A stretch of DNA of 12,325 nt, taken from CAZNNH01 sp964574335 (GTDB lineage: Bacteria > Acidobacteriota > Vicinamibacteria > Fen-336). Both the position numbers and the translations under genes were made by a program. A model generated the notes under the pieces. That model saw only the letters and a list, made by a program, of their open reading frames with translations. It searched no databases and was not told the DNA's origin. Shown piece by piece: positions 7,626 to 12,325 of this stretch. The stretch is from NCBI GenBank assembly GCA_964574335.1, contig CAZNNH010000186.1:1-12325 (forward strand). The letters run 5' to 3'. Positions within the stretch are counted from its first letter, which is position 1; every line of letters starts with the position of its first letter.

Positions 7626-7646
7626 ATCGGAGGTTAGTACTCTGAT
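7626..7646. promoter_or_regulatory. 21-bp dyad, predicted activator site 1 (ATCGGA-N9-TCTGAT)
   Basis: ATCGGA (7626-7631) and TCTGAT (7641-7646) are separated by 9 bases: the same spacing as the other two dyads, with one mismatch in the right arm. Its left 11 bases, ATCGGAGGTTA, are identical to those of site 2, with a centre-to-centre distance of 24 bp. Likely a binding site for the activator encoded just downstream. Confidence 0.65.
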
Positions 7647-7649
7647 TAG

Positions 7650-7670
7650 ATCGGAGGTTACAATTCCGAT
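7650..7670. promoter_or_regulatory. 21-bp dyad, predicted activator site 2 (ATCGGA-N9-TCCGAT)
   Basis: Perfect 6-bp arms at 7650-7655 and 7665-7670. The spacer contains TACAAT (7659-7664), a good -10 hexamer. Occupancy would therefore block transcription of the activator gene. The sequence agrees with the copy at 9124-9144 at 16 of 21 positions. Confidence 0.72.
7659..7664 (+). promoter_or_regulatory. Predicted -10 box (TACAAT) of the activator gene
   Basis: TACAAT matches sigma70 -10 consensus at 5 of 6 positions, in one of the few AT-rich stretches of the window. The -35 region is poor. The expected start near 7671 would leave a leader of about 12 bases containing just the ribosome site. 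No GG-N10-GC sigma54 element is seen here, so the activator is probably not sigma54-dependent itself. Confidence 0.5.
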
Positions 7671-7676
7671 TGGAGG
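7671..7676 (+). promoter_or_regulatory. Ribosome-binding site (TGGAGG) that fixes the activator start
   Basis: TGGAGG lies 6 bases before the ATG at 7683. The upstream TTG at 7677 would be directly adjacent to this element, so ATG 7683 is preferred. Confidence 0.75.
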
Positions 7677-7682
7677 TTGGCC

Positions 7683-9134
7683 ATGTTGCTGCGCGTCTTC
7701 CTCGAGGCCCGACCGGCGGCCCAGCGCCGGCGCATCCAGCGGCTGCTGCAGAGGCTGGAGGAGGTAGCCGTGGTCCCCTCCAGCGGACGCGGCCCACTAC
7801 TCGAGCGCCTGGCCCAGGCCGACGCCGATCTGGTGGTGGTGAGCCGGAGCGCCCTGCCCTCGCCCTGGGAGCCCACCCTGCTCGCGATCCGGGAGCTGCC
7901 CAACCAACCCGAGATGATCGTGGTGGCCGAGCAGGAGGACCCGCAAGGGCGCGCCGCCCTGCTGGCGGCGGGCTGCCGGGCGGTCCTGTTCCAGGGGCTT
8001 CCGGACGCCGCCATCATCGAGACCTTCCGCACCCTGGTGCAGCGCCAGCACGAGGAGGCGGTGCGCCGCCTCCGGGCGGACCGCCCCGAGGAGCGCTACA
8101 GCCTGGGGGACTTCGTCACCCGCAGCCCGGCGATGCGCGCATTCATGGACCTGGTCCGGCGGGTGGTGCACAGCAGCTCGTCGCTGCTGATCCTGGGCGA
8201 GACGGGGGTGGGCAAGGAGCGCCTGGCGCGAGCCATCCACAGCGAGGGGCCGCGGAGCCGGGGACCGTTCATCGCCGTCAACTGCGGGGCGCTCCCCGAG
8301 GGGCTGCTGGAGACGGAGCTGTTCGGCCACGAGGAGGGCGCCTTCACCGGGGCCACCCGGGCCCGGCGTGGCTACTTCGAGCTGGCCCACCGCGGCACGC
8401 TGTTCCTGGACGAGATCGCCGACCTGCCGCTCCACCTCCAGGTCAAGCTGCTGCGGGCCCTGCAGGAGCGAACCATCCAGCGGGTGGGTGGGGAGCGGCC
8501 GCTGCCGGTGGACGTGCGGGTGATGGCGGCCACCAACCGAACCCTCGACGCCGAGGTGGCGGCCAGGCGGTTCCGGGCCGACCTCTACTACCGCCTGGCG
8601 GTGGTGACCCTGAGCGTGCCGGCGCTGCGCGATCGGCGTGAGGACGTCGCGCCGCTGGTGGCCGACCACATCGAGCACTTCCGCGCCGCCCTCGGCCGCC
8701 AAGTGACCGGGATCCGGAAGGACGCCCTGGAGGCGCTCTTCCGCTACGAGTGGCCGGGGAACGTCCGCGAGCTGATCAACGTGATGGAGCGGGCGGTGCT
8801 GCTGTGCTCCGGGTCCGAGGTGGGCCTCTCGGATCTGCCCTCGAGCATCGCGGGGCGGCCGGAGCCGGCCGGCATCTCCGCCACCGAGGATCCGTTCTGG
8901 GGCGATCTCAAGGGCCCCAGCTCGACCTGGCTGCAGGGACCTCTCGGCCTGGCTCGACGCCAGGCCGCCGCCATCGTGGAGCGTCGCTACCTGAGCGAGG
9001 TGCTCCGGGCCCACGGCGGCCGGATCGGCGACACCGCCCGCCACGCCGGCATCACCGAGCGCTCGCTCTACGACCGCATGACCCGCCACGGTCTCCGAAA
9101 GGAGAGCTTTCGACCGCGCCGCGATCGGAGGTGA
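7683..9134 (+). CDS. Sigma54-dependent transcriptional activator with degenerate receiver domain
   Basis: A 483-residue NtrC-type enhancer-binding protein. Residues 1 to about 125 resemble a receiver fold (LVVV strand, AAGCRAVLFQGLP end), but the phosphorylation site is gone: Ser54 follows VVV where Asp is expected, no acidic pair follows the first strand, and Gln104 replaces the conserved Lys. The AAA+ domain is complete: Walker A GETGVGK (172-178), the sigma54-contact loop GAFTGA (219-224), Walker B TLFLDE (D243, E244), FRADLYYRL and the WPGNVREL sensor. A linker leads to a Fis-type helix-turn-helix (about 449-470, GDTARHAGITERSLYDRM). It should drive sigma54 promoters by ATP hydrolysis. 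Predicted binding sites flank the gene on both sides, and a sigma54 promoter lies 105 bp after its stop. Confidence 0.95.
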   Translation: MLLRVFLEARPAAQRRRIQRLLQRLEEVAVVPSSGRGPLLERLAQADADLVVVSRSALPSPWEPTLLAIRELPNQPEMIVVAEQEDPQGRAALLAAGCRAVLFQGLPDAAIIETFRTLVQRQHEEAVRRLRADRPEERYSLGDFVTRSPAMRAFMDLVRRVVHSSSSLLILGETGVGKERLARAIHSEGPRSRGPFIAVNCGALPEGLLETELFGHEEGAFTGATRARRGYFELAHRGTLFLDEIADLPLHLQVKLLRALQERTIQRVGGERPLPVDVRVMAATNRTLDAEVAARRFRADLYYRLAVVTLSVPALRDRREDVAPLVADHIEHFRAALGRQVTGIRKDALEALFRYEWPGNVRELINVMERAVLLCSGSEVGLSDLPSSIAGRPEPAGISATEDPFWGDLKGPSSTWLQGPLGLARRQAAAIVERRYLSEVLRAHGGRIGDTARHAGITERSLYDRMTRHGLRKESFRPRRDRR

Positions 9135-9144
9135 AGCCTCCGAT
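9124..9144. promoter_or_regulatory. 21-bp dyad, predicted upstream activating sequence (ATCGGA-N9-TCCGAT)
   Basis: A perfect dyad; the true inverted repeat is 8 bp (ATCGGAGG-TGAAG-CCTCCGAT). It overlaps the activator's last codons and TGA stop. Its centre (9134) is about 106 bp upstream of the -24 GG of the predicted sigma54 promoter, or about 130 bp before the expected start, a typical enhancer distance. It shares arms and spacing with the two dyads upstream of the activator. In RNA it could also form a short hairpin after the gene. A degenerate relative (12 of 21 matches, GAGG-N5-CCTC core) lies at 9172-9192. Confidence 0.72.
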
Positions 9145-9200
9145 GCGGTGCCGCGGAGAGGCCCGGGCTGCGCCCGAGGTCCACCCTCCATCCTATTGCA

Positions 9201-9213
9201 GATTAAGGGTTTA
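9201..9213 (+). promoter_or_regulatory. Possible IHF-type bend site between enhancer and promoter
   Basis: Bases 9201-9213 (GATTAAGGGTTTA) match the IHF pattern WATCAA-N4-TTR at all but two fixed positions. They form an AT-rich island midway between the enhancer dyad and the sigma54 promoter, where bending proteins usually act. The match is weak and IHF is not proven in this organism. Confidence 0.3.
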
Positions 9214-9238
9214 CCCGCTCCGGCCTGGGACGGGCGGG

Positions 9239-9255
9239 CTGGCGTGCCTCTTGCT
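9239..9255 (+). promoter_or_regulatory. Sigma54 (-24/-12) promoter of the envelope cassette
   Basis: CTGGCGTG-CCTC-TTGCT fits the consensus YTGGCACG-N4-TTGCW with only the AC of GGCAC changed to GT. The invariant GG (9241-9242) and GC (9253-9254) are spaced by exactly 10 bases. The expected transcription start is about 9266, giving a leader of about 119 bases before the lipoprotein ATG. It lies directly after the gene of a sigma54 activator. Confidence 0.78.
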
Positions 9256-9384
9256 TCAAAGGCGCCCGGAGTCCGGGAGGTCCGGCTCCCAGCCTTCCCA
9301 GGGGTCCGCCGGGAGGGCCGACTGGAGGACTCGGACGAGGGCGCTCCTCGGAGCCGCCCGAGAAGGCAAGGAAGACGCACGAAA

Positions 9385-9999
9385 ATGGCAGCAACAACCA
9401 GAACGATGCTCGTCGCGGTGGTGGGTGTGGCAGCCCTGACGGTGGCCTGCGCCAAGGAGCCGACGCCCGAGATCCAGGGCGCCCAGGCCGCGTTGCAGGC
9501 GCTCTCCCCCGAGGTCGGTGAGTACGCTCCCGAGGCGCTGAGCGCGGCGCAGGACGCCCAGGCCGCGCTCAATGCCGAGCTCAAGGTCCAGCAGGACAAG
9601 TTCGCCCTGTTCCGCTCCTACGAGAAGACCAAGGAGCTGGCGGCAGCCGCCCAGACGGCGGCCGAGCATGCGGCGACCGCGGCCGAGGCCGAGAAGGAGA
9701 AGGTCCACACCGAGGCGACCGCCATGCTGAGCGAGCTGCAGACCGGCATCGAGGAAGTCAAGACCCTCCTGGCCCAGGCTCCCAAGGGCAAGGGCACGCA
9801 GGCCGACCTGGCGGCGCTGTCCGCCGACCTGAGCCAGGTGGAGGCGTCGGCCGGCGAGGCAGAGGCGGACCTGGGCGCCGGCAAGTACCGTGACGCCAAG
9901 GCCAAGCTGGAGGCGGCCAAGCAGACCGCAGAGCGCATCAAGGCCGATATCACGGCGGCGATCGAGGCCAAGAACGCGGCCAAGGCCCGCAGAGGCTGA
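9385..9999 (+). CDS. Ala-rich helical lipoprotein, first gene of the sigma54 cassette
   Basis: A 204-residue predicted lipoprotein. The N-terminus MAATTRTML has one Arg, then a hydrophobic stretch and a lipobox ALTVAC with Cys22. The mature part is almost wholly Ala/Glu/Lys-rich helix with coiled-coil character. It includes YAPEALSAAQDAQAAL (47-62), a motif style seen in DUF4398-like envelope proteins and also in the downstream L,D-transpeptidase, and a C-terminal GKYRDAKAKLEAAK helix. AAGGAAG lies 10 bases before the ATG at 9385. The frame extends upstream to 9148, but that would run across the sigma54 promoter and lose the signal peptide, so I reject the longer form. By analogy with Braun's lipoprotein beside L,D-transpeptidases it may link membrane and wall. 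It ends in ...KARRG rather than a terminal Lys, so this is only a hypothesis. Confidence 0.87.
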   Translation: MAATTRTMLVAVVGVAALTVACAKEPTPEIQGAQAALQALSPEVGEYAPEALSAAQDAQAALNAELKVQQDKFALFRSYEKTKELAAAAQTAAEHAATAAEAEKEKVHTEATAMLSELQTGIEEVKTLLAQAPKGKGTQADLAALSADLSQVEASAGEAEADLGAGKYRDAKAKLEAAKQTAERIKADITAAIEAKNAAKARRG

Positions 10000-10010
10000 G
10001 GAAGGCCAGG

Positions 10011-10049
10011 ACCGCGGGGGGGACGTCTCGTGTGGCGGCCCCCCGCGGT
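10011..10049 (+). terminator. 11-bp perfect GC hairpin after the lipoprotein gene
   Basis: Arms 10011-10021 and 10039-10049 are exactly complementary (ACCGCGGGGGG with CCCCCCGCGGT) around a 17-base loop, 12 bases after the lipoprotein stop. The following tract (TGCGGCTTTCC) is not U-rich, so it is probably a partial terminator or an mRNA 3' stabiliser. It would give the lipoprotein higher expression than the enzymes downstream. Confidence 0.6.
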
Positions 10050-10081
10050 TTGCGGCTTTCCCGGAACGAGGTGAACCAACG

Positions 10082-10189
10082 ATGATGAAGAAGAAGGTCC
10101 TGCTGGGCGTCTCCCTGGTCCTGGGGGCGACGGTGTTGGCCACGTACGTGCTGCGGCGGGTGGCTCGGCGAGCCACGGACGGCTTCTGA
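10082..10189 (+). CDS. 35-residue single-pass membrane protein
   Basis: A short gene with a good ribosome site: GAGGTG (10069-10074) lies 7 bases before the ATG. The product starts MMKKK, has one hydrophobic segment at about residues 6-22 (VLLGVSLVLGATVLATYV), and ends with a basic stretch RRVARR and then ATDGF. Codon choice is GC-rich at third positions like its neighbours. It sits between the lipoprotein hairpin and the first L,D-transpeptidase, whose open frame overlaps its stop. I do not recognise a family. Its size, charge pattern and operon position suggest a small regulator or scaffold at the inner membrane, but that is inference. Confidence 0.68.
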   Translation: MMKKKVLLGVSLVLGATVLATYVLRRVARRATDGF

Positions 10190-10251
10190 CCCGGGCCGAA
10201 GAGCGTCCCGCGCCGCGCCCGCGAGGGGGGCGGCGCGGACGATGGGGGTGG

Positions 10252-11382
10252 GTGGTCGCCGTGGGGCTGCTGCTCTTGGCGGTGACCACCCACGAGGTGC
10301 TGAGGCGAAGGCCGCGGACCCGGGCGCCGGCCGATCTGCTCGACGAGGTGAACGTGTCGCTGGCCCGGGCGCGGAGGGCGGGAGCGGCGCAGTGGGCGCC
10401 GGCCGAGCTGGCCCGGGCCGAGGCGGCGGCGCGCGAGGCTTGGGGCGCCTACCGGCGCGAGGCGAGCCGCCTGCAGGTGAGCCGCGACTTTCGCCCGGTC
10501 ACGGCCGAGCTCGGCGAGGCCAAGCAGCTCTGCGCGGGGGCCGAACGAGCCGCCGCCGATGCCTGGCGCGTCGCCGAGGCCGAGGCTCGGGCCCGGATCG
10601 AGAGCGCTCGCCAGGTGCTCCAGGACGCTCTCAGGTTGGAGCGGGTGACGTCGCTGCCGCGCGCCGAGCGGGCCCGGCTGCAACGGGCTCGAATCACGCT
10701 TCGAGAGGCGACGGCCCTGCTCGAGTCCGGAAGCCCGCTCGAGTCCGCCCGAAGAGCCGAGGAAGCCGCCGAGGCGTTGCGCACGGCGGTGGCGCCGGCT
10801 CTCGGTCGGGCCCGGAGGTTCGAAGACCAGGAGGCGCTGGCGCGCTGGCGCCAGGCCATCCACGAGGCCCGCTCCTGGTCCCGGGCCACCGGCCGAGCGG
10901 CGCTTCTGGTGCTGAAGGCGCAGAACCGGCTGGAGCTGATCGTGGGGGGACGGCTGGTGCGCGGCTACGACGTGGACCTCGGTGCCAACGGCACCAGCGA
11001 CAAGCTGAGCGCCGGTGACCTGGCCACTCCCGAAGGGCAGTACCGCGTGATCCAGAAGCTGGATCGGGGCGCCTCCCAGTATTACCGGGCGCTGGTGCTC
11101 GACTACCCGAACCAGGACGACCGTCGTCGGTTCCGACAGGCCCGCGCCGCGGGGACCTTGCCCCCCGGCGCCCAGATCGGGGGCCACATCGAGATCCACG
11201 GCGAGGGGGGCCGAGGCCGGAACTGGACGCGGGGCTGCGTGGCGGTCTCCAACCCGGACATGGACGACCTCTACCCCCGGGTCGCGGTCGGGACTCCGGT
11301 CACGATCGTGGGCAGCGACGGCTCGAGCGGGGCGTTCTCGGACCCTGACGCCGAGGGCGGCTCGGAGAAGGCGGGGCCATGA
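10252..11382 (+). CDS. Membrane-anchored L,D-transpeptidase (YkuD domain) with helical N-terminal domain
   Basis: Predicted peptidoglycan L,D-transpeptidase of 376 residues from the GTG at 10252. A hydrophobic anchor (residues 1-12) is followed by an Ala/Arg/Glu-rich helical region (about 25-205) with WAPAELARAEAAAREAW near 48-64, resembling the lipoprotein upstream. The YkuD domain (about 215-355) has ATPEGQYRV and the catalytic pattern HIEIHG...RGCVAVSN, with His312, His316 and nucleophile Cys329. Such enzymes make 3-3 cross-links or attach lipoproteins to meso-diaminopimelate. The start is doubtful: the GTG leaves no basic residues before the anchor and has no proper ribosome site. The frame stays open upstream to 10075, and the stretch RAEERPAPRPRGGRRGRWGW encoded just before it would make a normal N-terminus from a CTG at 10186. 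It ends in an ATGA overlap with the next gene. Confidence 0.9.
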   Translation: MVAVGLLLLAVTTHEVLRRRPRTRAPADLLDEVNVSLARARRAGAAQWAPAELARAEAAAREAWGAYRREASRLQVSRDFRPVTAELGEAKQLCAGAERAAADAWRVAEAEARARIESARQVLQDALRLERVTSLPRAERARLQRARITLREATALLESGSPLESARRAEEAAEALRTAVAPALGRARRFEDQEALARWRQAIHEARSWSRATGRAALLVLKAQNRLELIVGGRLVRGYDVDLGANGTSDKLSAGDLATPEGQYRVIQKLDRGASQYYRALVLDYPNQDDRRRFRQARAAGTLPPGAQIGGHIEIHGEGGRGRNWTRGCVAVSNPDMDDLYPRVAVGTPVTIVGSDGSSGAFSDPDAEGGSEKAGP

Positions 11383-12050
11383 GCGCCCGGCTTCGATGCG
11401 GTCTTTCCGCTAGCGCCCTGGTCACACTGGCCGTCGTGGCCACCCTGGAGCTCGTGGTCCTGCTGTTGCTGGTCGGCCTGGCCGGGACCGGATACGACTA
11501 CGAGACCGCCTGGAGCGCGACGGCGGCGCCTGATGGTGCGGTGGCGCCGGTCGGCCTCCGGGACCCCAGAGCGCTCCGGCTGGAGAAGGCGCTTCTCCGC
11601 CTTCGGCCTCGAGGCACCTACATCGTCGTCGACCAGACCCACAACCGTCTGAGGCTGCTGCGCGGGCGGGAGGTGCTGGTCGACGCACCATGCTCGGCCG
11701 GCTCGGGCATGGTGCTGCGCGACGGGCAGGAAGGCCAGAGCTGGGTCTTCGACACTCCCCGCGGTCGCTTCCAGGTGCTGGCGCGGCTCCGAGACCCGGT
11801 GTGGCGGAAGCCGGACTGGGCCTTCGTCGAGGAGGGCGAGCCGGTCCCCAAGGACCCCGACGATCGTTTCGAGTACGGTGCGCTGGGGGAGTACGCGTTG
11901 TACTTCGGCGACGGTTACATGATCCACGGCACACTCTACGAGCGGCTGCTCGGGCGAAGCGTCACCCACGGCTGCATCCGTCTGGGACGCGAGGCGTTGC
12001 GCAAGGTCTACGAGCAGAGCCCGCTCGGGACTTCCATCCTCATCTTCTGA
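11379..12050 (+). CDS. Second L,D-transpeptidase (YkuD domain), membrane-anchored
   Basis: A 223-residue protein whose ATG overlaps the preceding TGA (ATGA), so the two are translationally coupled. One N-terminal transmembrane helix spans about residues 11-35, and the rest faces the periplasm. The YkuD domain starts near TYIVVDQTHNRLRLLRG (about 79-95) and carries FDTPRGRFQV, then IHGTLYERL with His183, and the catalytic SVTHGCIRLG with His197 and Cys199. All key residues are present, so it should be active. Unlike the first enzyme it has no long helical N-terminal domain, and the two catalytic regions differ considerably (SVTHGCIRL versus NWTRGCVAV), so they are distinct subfamilies rather than a recent duplication. 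Probable role: wall cross-linking or lipoprotein attachment within the same sigma54 transcript. Confidence 0.93.
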   Translation: MSARLRCGLSASALVTLAVVATLELVVLLLLVGLAGTGYDYETAWSATAAPDGAVAPVGLRDPRALRLEKALLRLRPRGTYIVVDQTHNRLRLLRGREVLVDAPCSAGSGMVLRDGQEGQSWVFDTPRGRFQVLARLRDPVWRKPDWAFVEEGEPVPKDPDDRFEYGALGEYALYFGDGYMIHGTLYERLLGRSVTHGCIRLGREALRKVYEQSPLGTSILIF

Positions 12051-12060
12051 CCCCGCCACC

Positions 12061-12325
12061 ATGCACCCGTTTCCTTGGCCAGGCGCGACGAGGGAGAGGC
12101 TCTGGCTCTCTCTGATTCTGTCGGCCCTCTTCGTCTCGTGCTCGGAGAGACCCCTGCCCCCGGGGCCGACCCCGTTGGCCGACCCGGTTGCCGACGCTGC
12201 CGCCGTGGCCTCGCTCGAGAAGGAGCTGGAGCTGGCGCGGGCAGGCGGCTTCTACCTCGTCGTGGACCCGGTCGCGGGCCGGCTCCGGCTGATGCTCTCG
12301 GCGGTGGAGCTGGCCGCCTATCCGA
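12061..12325 (+). CDS. Lipoprotein with start of an L,D-transpeptidase-like region (3' end outside window)
   Basis: Eighty-eight codons are visible from the ATG at 12061, 10 bases after the previous stop. The N-terminus has Arg residues (TRER), a hydrophobic run and lipobox LFVSC with Cys27, so it should be lipidated. After a Pro-rich stretch and a short helix (VASLEKELELARAGG) comes GFYLVVDPVAGRLRLML. This has the same pattern as the YIVVDQTHNRLRLL opening of the preceding YkuD domain, so a third L,D-transpeptidase or an inactive relative is likely. The catalytic Cys region is not in the window. No clear Shine-Dalgarno is present; coupling to the gene before it is probable. Confidence 0.75.
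   Translation, partial: MHPFPWPGATRERLWLSLILSALFVSCSERPLPPGPTPLADPVADAAAVASLEKELELARAGGFYLVVDPVAGRLRLMLSAVELAAYP

Larger units (their letters stand above)
7296..7682. other. Divergent intergenic region between the YkuK-like gene and the sigma54 activator
   Basis: 387 bp. Bases 7296-7330 should hold the minus-strand promoter of the YkuK-like gene (TACAGT -10-like) and a perfect 12-bp palindrome GGCCACGTGGCC at 7319-7330. Bases 7331-7620 are GC-rich; short frames exist there but none shows a domain, signal or ribosome site I trust. Bases 7621-7682 are markedly less GC-rich and carry the activator's promoter, two 21-bp dyads and its ribosome-binding site. Confidence 0.6.

Noticed and set aside
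7623..7673. Attachment-site or transposon-end reading of the 9-bp inverted repeat CCAATCGGA/TCCGATTGG
   Set aside because: The arms enclose only 33 bp and are better explained as parts of the two tandem 21-bp dyads over the activator promoter.
9148..9384. Upstream extension of the lipoprotein frame
   Set aside because: Would cross the sigma54 promoter and bury the signal peptide and lipobox; ATG 9385 has a ribosome site and gives a normal lipoprotein start.
7797..11199. Long minus-strand open frames of 600 and 647 residues
   Set aside because: Antisense to the sigma54 activator and to the lipoprotein/transpeptidase genes; the plus-strand frames hold the recognisable motifs.

Overview
The window is very GC-rich (about 70 percent by eye), with long antisense open frames typical of such DNA. 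Gene content includes a Pkn-type Ser/Thr kinase with a PEGA tail, a soluble PAS histidine-kinase-like protein, a sigma54 (RpoN) activator and clustered L,D-transpeptidases. This suggests a Gram-negative, soil-type bacterium such as Acidobacteriota, Myxococcota or Methylomirabilota/Rokubacteria. No rRNA, tRNA, plasmid or phage gene fixes the lineage.

Left part (1-7295, all minus strand). From right to left: a YkuK/DUF458 RNase H-fold protein; a PAS/HATPase protein that has lost the phospho-accepting His; a membrane Ser/Thr kinase with a zinc-ribbon N-terminus and an extracytoplasmic PEGA domain, with a good sigma70-like promoter; a secreted TPR plus P-domain (proprotein convertase-like) protein 45 bp after the kinase; a three-copy 73-bp hairpin repeat; a family 2 glycosyltransferase; and a family 3 glycoside hydrolase. 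The last overlaps the glycosyltransferase by four bases and runs off the window start.

Right part (7296-12325, all plus strand). A sigma54-dependent activator with a degenerate receiver domain is followed by a likely sigma54 promoter (GG-N10-GC, 9239-9255). Behind it lie an Ala-rich helical lipoprotein, a strong hairpin, a 35-residue membrane protein, two YkuD-fold L,D-transpeptidases (ATGA overlap) and the start of a third lipoprotein that looks like another L,D-transpeptidase relative, cut by the window end.

The main result is a 21-bp dyad, ATCGGA-N9-TCCGAT. It occurs twice in tandem over the activator's own promoter (7626-7646 with one mismatch in the dyad arms, 7650-7670 perfect) and once, perfect, at the activator's stop codon (9124-9144), about 130 bp upstream of the predicted sigma54 start site. 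This is the expected layout for an activator that controls itself and switches on the downstream cassette. I infer a self-contained, phosphorylation-independent sigma54 module controlling peptidoglycan cross-linking or lipoprotein tethering at the cell envelope. The motifs are visible in the sequence; the regulatory logic and physiological role are inference.
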